From Pseudomonadota bacterium (lineage in GTDB: Bacteria > Myxococcota_A > Polyangia > Fen-1088): a stretch of 34,840 bases of DNA. Below the pieces are notes generated by a model that had not been told where the DNA came from, ran no database searches, and was given only the letters and a program-made list of their open reading frames with translations. The stretch lies in assembly GCA_017881245.1 (NCBI GenBank), contig JADGRC010000260.1, positions 1 through 34,840 of the forward strand. Reading direction: 5' to 3'. Of this stretch, positions 24,363 through 32,728 are shown piece by piece. How positions within the stretch are numbered: position 1 is the first letter of the stretch; every line of letters begins with the position of its first letter. The translations under genes and the position numbers were made by a program.

Positions 24363-25799
24363 TCAGGCGAGTTCCAATCCTGTGAAGTTTCCGCAAGTGG
24401 GCACCCAGCCAAACCCGGTGGAGGGCATGCCCATGATATTCTGAATCGTGCAGCCGAGACGCTGGTGAATCTGCGTTCCGGAGTCGACCATATAGCCCGT
24501 GCGCTTCAACTTACCGGCGGCACCGCCCAAGAAAGCAATGGGGTATCCGTTCGTGCCATGCGGTCCTGTGGCGAGCTCGTTCCCCCAAACGACCAGCGAA
24601 TTGTCGAGAGCCGTTGTTCCGTTCGCCTGCGGGAATGAAGCCAACTTTGCGGCAAGCTCCGTGTGCAATAACGCGTAATACTGGCCCACGCCGATGCACA
24701 GGTTGGCGGCGTCCGTGCCGTCCGTCCCGGTGTCTTTGTGCGCCGCCAGATCGTGGAAATCCGTGGGCATGTTCGGGAGATTCAGCCAGTTGTAGTGGAG
24801 GTGTCCACCGCCGCGACCAAACTGGAACGTCATAACACCAACAAGATTGCACGCTACAGCGTTGGCGATGAATTCCATGTACAGATGCATCAGGGTGTTG
24901 GCGTTTGCTTCGTCTGCTTGTGTCGTGAGCGACACGCCGGTCTGGGACGGCTTCACGGTGCTGCACGAGGCCGGCCGCGGCGTCGATCCTGGCGATCCCG
25001 CCGACGTGACTGTGTTGGTCAGACGATTCTCGAAGTCCCTCACCGCCGTGAGATGCGAATCGACCTTGCCTTTTTCACTGGCACCGAGGCGGCCTTCCAA
25101 GGACATGAGATCCGTCGCCACGGCGTCGAGGACGGACTTGCGTTGAGCGAGACGAAGCGTCGCCGCGGCCGTCGCCGCATTCGCAGCCGCCGTGCCGGCC
25201 GCACCACCAGCGCCCGTTGTTGTTGGGGCGGGCGCTGCCGTCAGCGAACCAAAGAACTTGGTGTAGTCGTCATAGATGTTCGTCGACGGGGGAATTTGTG
25301 CAGTGGAGAACACCCACGAAGCGCGACCCGCGTTGATGAGGCTGTGGTTCTCGGCGATGACGCCAGCGTGATAGCTCTTGAATGGCTGAGAGAACTGCAA
25401 ATTCTTGATCAGAATCTGATCGACCGAGGGACCTCCGTTGGCGGGTGCCCCGGCCGAGATATTGTCGAAGCCCGAATAAAGGCCATGCCATCCCCAGTCG
25501 TGGCCGTTGCCTTGAGGGGATCCTTGCTTGTTGAGATTGATGCCCTTGATCAGCGTGACCTTTGGTCCAACCACGGGATTGGCCAACATGTCCTTCAGAA
25601 TTATGGAGGTCCAAGCGGTGCCCGTCGGCCAGAACGCGTTCTGATGGGTTCCATTGGTCTGCATCGTCAGAATAAGGTTGGGCCTCGTCGCAGCGGTCTG
25701 AGCGAACGCGTGCTTGAGGAACGACGGCACAAATAGGGTCGAACCCGCCGCCCGCATCAACGTACGCCGAGAAAACTGAAAATTAGCGGAGGAGCTCAT
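24363..25799 (-). CDS. DUF1552 domain-containing protein with Tat signal
   Basis: A 478-residue protein of the DUF1552 family. The N terminus has the twin-arginine motif SRRTLMRAAG (Arg11-Arg12), a hydrophobic stretch and an AFA cleavage site near residue 33, so it should be exported folded by Tat. Family marks include NLILTMQTNGTHQNAFWPTG, GHDWGWHGLYSG, DQILI and late VVWGNELATGPHGTNGYPIAFLGGAAG, reminiscent of the DUF1501/sulfatase-like fold. An Ala/Thr-rich low-complexity insert lies near residues 183-207. Its start overlaps the stop of the DUF1592-group gene by ATGA; the two families are usually found together. Function is unknown; folding with a cofactor before export is suggested by Tat use. 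Confidence 0.92.
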   Translation of the reverse strand: MSSSANFQFSRRTLMRAAGSTLFVPSFLKHAFAQTAATRPNLILTMQTNGTHQNAFWPTGTAWTSIILKDMLANPVVGPKVTLIKGINLNKQGSPQGNGHDWGWHGLYSGFDNISAGAPANGGPSVDQILIKNLQFSQPFKSYHAGVIAENHSLINAGRASWVFSTAQIPPSTNIYDDYTKFFGSLTAAPAPTTTGAGGAAGTAAANAATAAATLRLAQRKSVLDAVATDLMSLEGRLGASEKGKVDSHLTAVRDFENRLTNTVTSAGSPGSTPRPASCSTVKPSQTGVSLTTQADEANANTLMHLYMEFIANAVACNLVGVMTFQFGRGGGHLHYNWLNLPNMPTDFHDLAAHKDTGTDGTDAANLCIGVGQYYALLHTELAAKLASFPQANGTTALDNSLVVWGNELATGPHGTNGYPIAFLGGAAGKLKRTGYMVDSGTQIHQRLGCTIQNIMGMPSTGFGWVPTCGNFTGLELA

Positions 25800-27631
25800 C
25801 GGTCATCCTTCCTGTTCACGAAATTCGGGTGAACGACAGCGGTAAGAACCAGATCCTTGATGTGCCCACCACCTTGCGAGAACTTGCTGGCCCAATCGTT
25901 GACCACGCAGGTGTCTGTCGGCCCGGTCGGTCTGGCCTGGGAGAAACTGAAGAAGTGGTCGACCATGCACGATTCGAGCAACTTGCTTTGCGCCAGCATG
26001 GACGACAGCTGTGCCGGCCCCACGAAAGGCCCGTCCACGTTGCTACCGTCCGCCGCCGCCGTGGCGGTCAGTTGCCCCGTGGAATCGACCGTCAGGCCAT
26101 TTTCCGTGGTTCGGAATTTGCCGATGCCATCCATCTGTTCGAAGCCATAGCCAATTGGGTCGAACGAGGCGTGACAAGCACTGCATGCAGGCTCGGTGAG
26201 ATGAGCATCCAGTTTTTGGCGTGTGGTCGTCTTGGTGTCGCCGTTATCCAGAGGGCTGCCATTGGCGATCTTGGCCACGGCGTCCGGCGGCGGCCCGGGA
26301 ACGTTTTGACAAAGGAGCTGGCGTCGAATCAGGAGACCCCGCTCGACCGGGCCAGAGTGGCTGGCCCCCGCGTGGACGGTCAGGACTCCGGGAAGAGACA
26401 GGATGCCCTGTCTATGTTTCGGGTCGAGACCACCGGACGGAAGGAGGTCCGTTCCATAGATGGGCGCAAGCGCGGCCGGCACGTTCGTGCTGGTTCCCAT
26501 CATGAAGGAAGCGAGCGTCCCGTCTCCACCAGCAAGCTGGGTCGTCACGAATTGGTCGAATTCCTGCTGCATGGCCGTGAGAATGGCTGGCGTCAGGATC
26601 GGGAACACCGCCGGATCCTTGGGGAACCCCGCGAGCGGCTCCATGTCCATCCACCCGTTGATAAAGCGGCTGAGCGCCGCCTTGGCTGGCGCGGTGGCGA
26701 GGATTCTTTGTGCCTGGCTGAGAATGTCGGCGGACTTCGTGAATCCCGTGGTTTGGGCGGCGGTCAATAGGGTAGCGTCGGGCCGCGTCCCGGTCAGCAG
26801 AAAGGAGAGTTGCGACGCGATCTCGTACTGGGTGAGTGGCACGGACTGGCCAGAAGCGACCGGGGCGGTGGGTGAGCCGAGCTCGCTGACGTAAAGCGTT
26901 CCGGGCGATTGCAACACTAGCTCGACCGCGAGGCGAACCTGGGTTGCGTAGTCCTGGCCCATGTTCGCGACGGCGAGCGCGCGGGTGAACTCGTCGTCGG
27001 CCATCGGTCGTCCGTAGGCTTTGTTGGCAAAGGAACGGATGAAAGTTTGCAGGCAGGTCGGCGAGCCAGCCGCTGTCGCACAAGGTGCCAGGGTGGTCGG
27101 ATTGGCCTGGCTGGATAGAGTGGCCGCCAGGTCGGCGATGTCCTCTTGCAAGGGTCCCGAGACAATTAAGACGGAGCTTTGGTTGTCGAAGCCCGCGACA
27201 AGGTTGTCTCCGAGGTTGTCGTTCTGGATAGTGGTAGTCACGGTCGTCCCGGCCGCCGGGCCGAGCAGATCGGAGACCACGTTGGCGTACTCGCGCATGG
27301 AGAGCCGACGCACACGCCGACTGGTCAAGCCATCGCAGTTGGTGGGCCCGATCGTCGTCCCCGAGCCAGCGCCTCCACCCGAAACGACCACACCGACATT
27401 GCCGGTGCCCGTACCCCCAGAAATTTGGGTGGAACTACCGCCCCCACCGCTGATCCCGACGCCCGAATTCCCGGTGCCCGTCGCAGGGGGGGACACCGAG
27501 GATCCCGTGCCCGGTGGACCACCGCTCGACCCCGGGTGTCCGGGCGTTGCCACGGAGCCGGTACAACCCGCGAGCAGGAGGCCCAAGATTGCCGAAGTAG
27601 TGAAGAAAAATCCGTTCCGAATTGGCTTCAT
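25796..27631 (-). CDS. DUF1587/DUF1595/DUF1592/DUF1588/DUF1585 lipoprotein with CxxCH motif
   Basis: A 611-residue surface or periplasmic lipoprotein with lipobox LAGC (Cys23) and a Gly/Ser/Thr/Pro-rich linker to about residue 95. Domains follow in the standard order: DUF1587-like at about 107-170 (RRLSMREYANVVSDLLG), DUF1595 at 196-255 (FANKAYGRPMADDEF), DUF1592 at 262-385, DUF1588 at 405-500 (HRQGILSLPGVLTVHAG) and DUF1585 at 535-605. The DUF1588 part contains C483-SA-C486-H487 followed by DPIGYGFE, a heme-c-type motif conserved in the family. The ATG at 27631 has GGAGG 6 nt upstream and starts a clean signal, so I preferred it to 27685. It is translationally coupled to the DUF1552 gene. 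Function unknown; an electron-transfer or carbohydrate-linked role has been guessed from similar planctomycete proteins but is not shown here. Confidence 0.92.
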   Translation of the reverse strand: MKPIRNGFFFTTSAILGLLLAGCTGSVATPGHPGSSGGPPGTGSSVSPPATGTGNSGVGISGGGGSSTQISGGTGTGNVGVVVSGGGAGSGTTIGPTNCDGLTSRRVRRLSMREYANVVSDLLGPAAGTTVTTTIQNDNLGDNLVAGFDNQSSVLIVSGPLQEDIADLAATLSSQANPTTLAPCATAAGSPTCLQTFIRSFANKAYGRPMADDEFTRALAVANMGQDYATQVRLAVELVLQSPGTLYVSELGSPTAPVASGQSVPLTQYEIASQLSFLLTGTRPDATLLTAAQTTGFTKSADILSQAQRILATAPAKAALSRFINGWMDMEPLAGFPKDPAVFPILTPAILTAMQQEFDQFVTTQLAGGDGTLASFMMGTSTNVPAALAPIYGTDLLPSGGLDPKHRQGILSLPGVLTVHAGASHSGPVERGLLIRRQLLCQNVPGPPPDAVAKIANGSPLDNGDTKTTTRQKLDAHLTEPACSACHASFDPIGYGFEQMDGIGKFRTTENGLTVDSTGQLTATAAADGSNVDGPFVGPAQLSSMLAQSKLLESCMVDHFFSFSQARPTGPTDTCVVNDWASKFSQGGGHIKDLVLTAVVHPNFVNRKDDR

Positions 27632-27726
27632 CGAAAACCTCCGCGCCATGGAATAGCGCAAGTGGTACGGGGCAGACATGTCCACGATTCTGTAAGGGTA
27701 GGGGGGCGCCGGAGCCCTCCCGGGTC

Positions 27727-28965
27727 CTAACCGCCCGTGCGCACAAGGACTTGGCGATCAGATGACCTTGCACGCTTACCATAAAGTGACGCCGCCATCA
27801 CGCCGCATAGTGCCAGCAAGGGCCAGGTCAATCGGTCGGGCAGGAGGTCCAAGAGCGAGGTTCCAAGCAGGGGACCCAAGGACTGTCCTGCCGCCTGTGC
27901 CAATCCGAACAGGCCGGCGTATGCCCCTATTCGGCCGGCAGGTGCCATGCTGGTGGCGGCCACTTGCTGGGCTGGCGCGCTGATGATTTCCGCGATGGTG
28001 ATGGATGCGACGCAGAGCAGCAGGTGGATCTCGCGCGTCGCGGCCCCGCAAAGGGCGTAGCTGGTGGCATAGGCGAGGGCCCCGGTTACGAGTACGCGGT
28101 GGGTGCCTTTCCGTCGGATATAGTAAAAGGCCGGCAACTGCAGGAGCACCACCATCCACCCGTTCAGTGAGTACAGGTGGGAGATCTGGACAAGACCTAA
28201 GTGTAGGTGGTCTGCCGCATACAGGGACAACGTCGCATAGAGCTGCGCCTGCAATAGGAAGAAGAAGAACGTCGCCAGCAGGAAGCGCATGAAAAGGGGG
28301 TCGTGACGGTAGGCGCCGATGTCGGCGAGTCGCAGGGGCGGTCGCACGTGGGCCGACGGGGAGGCGCGGGTCTCCGATATGGCGGACGCGGCCAGCGCTG
28401 CGAACAGAGTAACCGCGGCGCTGGCGTAAAAAAGATGACCAAACTTGATGTGAAGGGTCTTGGTAAGGCCCAGCGCCATCGTCCCGAACGCCCACCCGAT
28501 GTTGACGCCGATCCGCTGGAGTGAGAAGGCGGCGATGCGGTGTTCGCCGGTGGCCAGATCCGCCACCATCGCTGCCGCGACCGGGTCGAAGAAAGCGCGC
28601 AGGATTCCATTCAGCACACACAGAGCCGCTATGGCGATGATGGGTCCCTGATGAAGGATTTCGTAACCCAGGGTGGCCAGGTTTGCCGTCCGCAGCAGCA
28701 TCGCCCCCAGCAACACCGGACGTCGTCCGACACGATCCGCGACTTCGCCGGCGACCCACTGCATGGCGGCCCCGGAGAGCCCGGCCGTGGTCCAGATGAT
28801 TCCGACCACGGTCGCCGAGACGCCGCGTTCCTGGTGCAACGTAACACCGAGGTACGGCAGGACCGCGGCAAAGCCAAGCGTCACGACCAAGCGGGCCGCG
28901 CTCAAGATGAAGACGCGCCTGTCGAGGACGCGGAACTCCGAAAGAAGACCCCGAGGAACGGACAA
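27727..28965 (-). CDS. MFS transporter
   Basis: A 412-residue major facilitator protein with about twelve hydrophobic segments. The loop 2-3 motif reads GEVADRVGRRPVLLG (normally GxLaDrxGrkxxl), and a shorter echo appears in the second half (YYIRRKGTHRVLVTG). The first transmembrane segment begins near RRVFILSAARLVVTLGF. The true start is uncertain: TTG at 28965 is the only nearby in-frame start codon and has no ribosome site. An ATG at 28978 lies in another frame, and the open frame runs back through queD. The C terminus is charged. MdtH-like drug or metabolite export is the family guess. It diverges from queD with about 70 bp between. Confidence 0.88.
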   Translation of the reverse strand: MSVPRGLLSEFRVLDRRVFILSAARLVVTLGFAAVLPYLGVTLHQERGVSATVVGIIWTTAGLSGAAMQWVAGEVADRVGRRPVLLGAMLLRTANLATLGYEILHQGPIIAIAALCVLNGILRAFFDPVAAAMVADLATGEHRIAAFSLQRIGVNIGWAFGTMALGLTKTLHIKFGHLFYASAAVTLFAALAASAISETRASPSAHVRPPLRLADIGAYRHDPLFMRFLLATFFFFLLQAQLYATLSLYAADHLHLGLVQISHLYSLNGWMVVLLQLPAFYYIRRKGTHRVLVTGALAYATSYALCGAATREIHLLLCVASITIAEIISAPAQQVAATSMAPAGRIGAYAGLFGLAQAAGQSLGPLLGTSLLDLLPDRLTWPLLALCGVMAASLYGKRARSSDRQVLVRTGG

Positions 28966-29033
28966 GGCGACGCAGCATATACGTGAAGGCTGAGCTTCGC
29001 CCGTCGGGGAGTGGACTGGTAGTCTTCGGTCAA

Positions 29034-29396
29034 ATGATTGTCGAGCTGATGAAGGAGTATCGCTTCGAGGCGGCGCACCGCTTGCCGCGCGTCGCGGAAG
29101 GGCACAAGTGTTCGCGTGTTCACGGGCACAGCTACAAGGTAGAGTTGCTGGCAACGGGCGAGGTTGACCCCGCGACGGGATGGTTGATCGATTTCGGGTT
29201 GATCGATGACTGCTGGGCTGAACTGCACGCACGGTTGGATCACAGGTATCTGAACGACGTGCCGGGGCTGGATAACTCGACCTGCGAGGTCTTGGCGGCG
29301 TATATCTGGAGCGATGTTCGACGCCGGATTCCACAGTTGTCGGCGGTGACCGTTTGGGAGACGATCGACAGCAAGTGTACGTATCGCGGGACATGA
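29034..29396 (+). CDS. queD: 6-carboxy-5,6,7,8-tetrahydropterin synthase QueD
   Basis: A 120-residue enzyme of the PTPS/QueD family that converts 7,8-dihydroneopterin triphosphate to 6-carboxytetrahydropterin in the queuosine/7-deazaguanine pathway. Zinc ligands His15, His30 and His32 lie in FEAAHRLP and RVHGHSYKVEL; the catalytic Cys26 is in EGHKCSRVHGH. The C-terminal ETIDSKCTYRG and LDHRYLNDVPGL match E. coli QueD. Starting at 29034 gives the same offset to FEAAH as the E. coli protein; GTG at 28983 would add 17 residues with no family match. It starts a three-gene plus-strand run with a nuclease-like and a phosphoesterase gene. Other queuosine genes are not in the window. Confidence 0.94.
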   Translation: MIVELMKEYRFEAAHRLPRVAEGHKCSRVHGHSYKVELLATGEVDPATGWLIDFGLIDDCWAELHARLDHRYLNDVPGLDNSTCEVLAAYIWSDVRRRIPQLSAVTVWETIDSKCTYRGT

Positions 29397-29409
29397 GTGG
29401 TCGGCGGCC

Positions 29410-30306
29410 ATGAACGGCGTGGAAGGCGAGTCGCGCTCACCCGGGATTTTGCGTTTCGTGACGCTGAACCTGTGGGGTGACAACGGCCCGCACGAACGCC
29501 GGTTGGATCTGATCGGCGCAGAGCTGGAACGTCTGGCGCCGGACGTGGTGGCGTTGCAGGAGGTGCGGGAGGTGCCCGGCAAGCTCTCGAACCAGGCAGA
29601 GACTCTGGCGCGGCGGCTGGGGCAGCACCACGTGTTCGCGGCGGGGACCGAATGGGGGGGCGGTACGGAGGGGTTGGCGGTCGTATCACGTTTCGGGGTT
29701 CGACATAGCACCCACCGGCGGCTGCCGCATGCGACCGACACGGAGGGACGCATCATGCTGTCGGCGGAGCTGGACGGGCCGAGGGGAGGGCTTTGGATTC
29801 ACACGACTCACCTCAGTTACCGCGAGCACGAGGGCAACCTGCGCGAGGATCAGGTGATGGCGCTCGATGCGGAGGTGGCGGCGCACGCTCCCCGGCTGGA
29901 GGTGCCGCAGGTGCTGATGGGGGACTTCAACGCCGTTCCGGAGTCCGATGAGATCCGGTGGTTGTGCGGGTTGACGACGCTGGGGGGCAGGCGCGTGTTT
30001 TATCAGGACGCGTGGGCGACGGCGCGGCCGGGGGAGCCCGGGATCACCTGGGCGCGCGCCAACCCGTTTCGGGCCCGCATGAACTGGCTACGCGCGGATC
30101 GGCGGCTTGACTACGTCTTCGTGACGGCGCCCCGGCGCGACGGACGGGGAACGATACGTGCAGCTCGCGTGGTCTTTGACCGGCCGGATGGCGACGGCGT
30201 GTTCCCATCGGATCATTTTGGCGTGATGGCGGACGTGCAAGTTGTGGCGGACGCGCCGGCCAATGCGGTCAAGTCGGTGCCGGTTCAGTCCAAAGAGACA
30301 GCGTGA
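29410..30306 (+). CDS. Endonuclease/exonuclease/phosphatase (EEP) family hydrolase
   Basis: A 298-residue EEP-fold hydrolase. Metal and catalytic residues are visible at Asn20 (TLNLWG), Glu51 (ALQEV), His134 (THLSYREHE), Asp172 and Asn174 (GDFNAVP), Asp234 (RRLDYVF) and Asp268-His269 (SDHFGV). The family cuts phosphodiester or phosphomonoester bonds in nucleic acids, inositol phosphates or lipids using Mg. No signal peptide is seen. It begins 13 bp after queD, and the metallophosphoesterase start overlaps its stop (TGATG), so one transcript is likely. Very GC-rich: 48 of 60 bases at 30001-30060. Confidence 0.92.
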   Translation: MNGVEGESRSPGILRFVTLNLWGDNGPHERRLDLIGAELERLAPDVVALQEVREVPGKLSNQAETLARRLGQHHVFAAGTEWGGGTEGLAVVSRFGVRHSTHRRLPHATDTEGRIMLSAELDGPRGGLWIHTTHLSYREHEGNLREDQVMALDAEVAAHAPRLEVPQVLMGDFNAVPESDEIRWLCGLTTLGGRRVFYQDAWATARPGEPGITWARANPFRARMNWLRADRRLDYVFVTAPRRDGRGTIRAARVVFDRPDGDGVFPSDHFGVMADVQVVADAPANAVKSVPVQSKETA

Positions 30307-31223
30307 TGTTTCGTTTGGCACACGTGACAGACCCGCATTTTCGTGGATTCGACGGCGCGCGCGTCGGGGATTTTCTGGGCAAGCGGGCCGTCGGCGCGCT
30401 GAACGTGCTCGTCAATCGGCGCCGGAAGCACAAGATGGAATTGCTTCGAGCCCTTGGCGAGGACGTGCGGCGGCAAGGGTTCGATCATCTCGCGCTGACC
30501 GGCGATCTCTCCAACGTTTCATTGGATGCGGAGTGGCGGTCGGCGCTTCGCTGGATCGAGGCGCTCGGGCGCGCGCCGGAATCCATAACCGTCATTCCCG
30601 GCAATCACGACGCCTATGTTCCCGCGGTTGTCACGAGCGGCGCATTCGAGAGCCTGTTCGCCCACTATCAGACGGACGACGGAGATATCGCCGCCGGCAG
30701 GGCTTCCAAGGGGAAGGCGGGCAAGACGGGCTACCCGTTTGTGCGATTCCGAGGACCGCTGGCGCTCGTGTCCTTGAACACTTGCGTCGCGACGGGCGAT
30801 CTCGGGGCCTGGGGCGAGATCGGAGCGGCGCAAATAGCCCGCGCCGAAGCCTTTTTGATGTCGCCAGCGGTGCGTTCGCGAAAACGCGTGGTCCTACTGC
30901 ACCATCCCCCGATTAGACAAAAGGGCGGGGAGGACCGCAACTTGAGGGATCGCCAGGCATTCGCGGAATTGTTGGTGCGCGCAGGTGCCGATCTGGTGGT
31001 GCACGGCCACGACCATAAGGACGAGAGCGCGCATTTGAGCGGGCCGAATGACTCACGGGTCCCCGTCATCGGTGCCGGTTCGGCGTCCTACGCCGGCGCC
31101 CCCGACCGGCGGGCTCGTTACAACATTTACGAGTTCGAGGGCGACGCGATAACAATGATCGTCCGCGCGCACGATGAGGCGACGGACGCGTTTCGGGAAG
31201 CGCTCCGGGTACGGGTCGCTTGA
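30306..31223 (+). CDS. Calcineurin-like metallophosphoesterase
   Basis: A 305-residue two-metal phosphoesterase. The five family blocks are all present: Asp9 and His11 (TDPHF), Asp67 and Asn70 (LTGDLSN), GNHD at 99-102, His200 (LLHHPP), and HGHDH at 233-237. The start codon shares a base with the previous stop (TGATG), which couples it to the EEP hydrolase; a GTG one codon earlier is also possible. It resembles CpdA/Icc and DNA- or nucleotide-acting phosphoesterases, but the substrate cannot be told. No signal peptide, so probably cytoplasmic. Confidence 0.93.
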   Translation: MFRLAHVTDPHFRGFDGARVGDFLGKRAVGALNVLVNRRRKHKMELLRALGEDVRRQGFDHLALTGDLSNVSLDAEWRSALRWIEALGRAPESITVIPGNHDAYVPAVVTSGAFESLFAHYQTDDGDIAAGRASKGKAGKTGYPFVRFRGPLALVSLNTCVATGDLGAWGEIGAAQIARAEAFLMSPAVRSRKRVVLLHHPPIRQKGGEDRNLRDRQAFAELLVRAGADLVVHGHDHKDESAHLSGPNDSRVPVIGAGSASYAGAPDRRARYNIYEFEGDAITMIVRAHDEATDAFREALRVRVA

Positions 31224-31306
31224 TCCCGTGTCCGGGGGAGCGCTCCGGCGGGAAACTTAAAGTAAAACTTGATGTCGAAATCCGCGACCTAAAACGGAGC
31301 CCGTTG

Positions 31307-32626
31307 TCACGGCGGTTCATTCGTCGGGGACTGCCCATCCCGTGGGGGCATCAAGTCCGCGATGGTCAGACCCTGGATGCGCTTTTGGCGTGTCTCCTCC
31401 AGTTCGGCCACGAGCGCGCGTAGGGTCGGGGATGTCGTTCCCTCCGCCAGCTCGAGATCGCTCGAACGGAAAGCCAGCAGGACTTCATCGAGGGTGATCG
31501 TGCTCGCGGAACGTCCGGGGATGTAGCCGTTGATATCGCCTTGAACCTCGGCGATGAGCCCACGCCTTTTCAGCCGATCGACGATACGGGTGATTACATC
31601 GGGAGTCAGCCCGAACTTGGTGACCAGCAGCGCCTGGGGCGCGCCAGTGCCGGAGACCTCGTGAGCCGCGGCCACGACCGAGAGCAGCTGCGCGGCCAGC
31701 AGGCCATTGATGGGTTCGTCGCCGCGTGTCCGTCGATCCTCCGCCTCCAGAACGCTTAGGTTCTGCACCGCGAACGCGATTTCAGCTCCCAAGAGGACCA
31801 TCAACCAGGACACGTAGATCCAGATGAGGAGCAAAGGAATGAGGCCGAGCGACCCGTAGACGCCGCTGTAGCTGTCGAGCAGCATCTTCATCGCGAAGCG
31901 CACGAATCCGAATTTGCCTGCCTCTAGGACCACCGCCGTGAACAGGGCGCCGACGATCGCGGCACTCCAGGTGACAGCGGTGCGGGGCAACAGCTTGTTC
32001 ATCAGCAGCAGCCCCCCGACCTGGATGGCCAACGGCGCCAAGAAACGGGCAGCCGTGCTGGCGCCGATCAATCGGCCCGACCAGTACAACGACATCGAAG
32101 CCATCGCGGGCAGCAGGGTCACCATGGCGTAAAACGTCAGGAACTTACCGACCGTCGTGCGGCGCTCTGCCACGCGCCAGATATCGTTGAAGATGCGCTC
32201 GACGTAGCTGTACAGCGAGTAACAGGTGACGATCGTGAAGACCAATCCGGCGCCGCCCAGCGCGCCGACGCTGATGTTGCGCGAGAAGCCTTCGATGCGG
32301 TCGGTGACGTCCTCCATGCCCGGCAAGACGTTGGTGGCGACGAAATCGGACAGCCGCGACTGCGCGTCGAGCGAGCCCAGGCTGCGCAAGATCGTGAACG
32401 CGATGGCGGTCACGGGGACCAGGGACAACGCCGTGTTGAATGCCAGCGCCGCCGCCTGCTGAGGACACTTGTCGCGCGCCCATTGCTTCAAGATTCGAAT
32501 GCCGAGTCGGGTCAGGTAGAACAGAGCCCGGCCGCGACTAGACAGACGGTCCGCGGCGTCGGCCGCGTGGGAGCCACCGCCCAGAAGGGCCTGAAGTTGT
32601 CCGAGGGTCCGACGCACGCCGATCAA
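31307..32626 (-). CDS. YihY/BrkB family membrane protein with C-terminal winged-helix-like extension
   Basis: A 439-residue protein. After an N-terminal soluble stretch the YihY/BrkB core runs from about residue 40 to 300, with six membrane segments and the characteristic CPQQAAALAFNTALSLVP, SLYSYVERIFNDIWRV and YGSLGLIPLLLIWIYVSWLMVLLGAEIA. The last ~140 residues look like a cytoplasmic winged-helix region (LLVTKFGLTPDVITRIVDRLKRRGLIAEV). The family was once called RNase BN; that activity belongs to another protein, and its role is probably in envelope or transport. It converges with the phosphoesterase gene. Longer than the short YihY of E. coli because of the extension. Confidence 0.92.
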   Translation of the reverse strand: MIGVRRTLGQLQALLGGGSHAADAADRLSSRGRALFYLTRLGIRILKQWARDKCPQQAAALAFNTALSLVPVTAIAFTILRSLGSLDAQSRLSDFVATNVLPGMEDVTDRIEGFSRNISVGALGGAGLVFTIVTCYSLYSYVERIFNDIWRVAERRTTVGKFLTFYAMVTLLPAMASMSLYWSGRLIGASTAARFLAPLAIQVGGLLLMNKLLPRTAVTWSAAIVGALFTAVVLEAGKFGFVRFAMKMLLDSYSGVYGSLGLIPLLLIWIYVSWLMVLLGAEIAFAVQNLSVLEAEDRRTRGDEPINGLLAAQLLSVVAAAHEVSGTGAPQALLVTKFGLTPDVITRIVDRLKRRGLIAEVQGDINGYIPGRSASTITLDEVLLAFRSSDLELAEGTTSPTLRALVAELEETRQKRIQGLTIADLMPPRDGQSPTNEPP

Positions 32627-32694
32627 GTACGCCCGACGCCGGTGTCGGGCGCAAGAGGTGCGAGGGAAGAAACACTAATGAAGCGGCAAATTTT

Positions 32695-32722
32695 TTGACG
32701 TCTCGTCTGGGTCCGGTAGCGT
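32695..32722 (+). promoter_or_regulatory. Promoter of the small hypothetical gene, possibly leaderless
   Basis: TTGACG at 32695-32700 and TAGCGT at 32717-32722 are spaced by 16 bp. The ATG begins 7 bp after the -10 box, where a transcript would start, and no Shine-Dalgarno lies between. This fits a leaderless mRNA. Confidence 0.5.
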
Positions 32723-32728
32723 CGAATC

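Noticed and set aside
24738-25736. A 332-codon plus-strand frame inside the DUF1552 gene
   Set aside because: Antisense shadow; the minus frame carries the Tat signal and family blocks.
26165-26200. CxxCH in the DUF1592-group protein as proof of a c-type cytochrome
   Set aside because: A single CxxCH inside DUF1588 is suggestive only; no distal Met or second motif could be assigned, so it is reported as a motif and not as a cytochrome.
27776-28978. A 400-codon minus-strand frame inside the MFS gene, beginning with ATG at 28978
   Set aside because: Only its first codons are of interest as a possible true start of the MFS gene; the rest is Arg/Pro-rich and lacks membrane segments.
31237-31246. 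GGAGCGCTCC palindrome between convergent genes
   Set aside because: A 10-base palindrome with no loop room in GC-rich DNA is expected by chance and has no terminator features.
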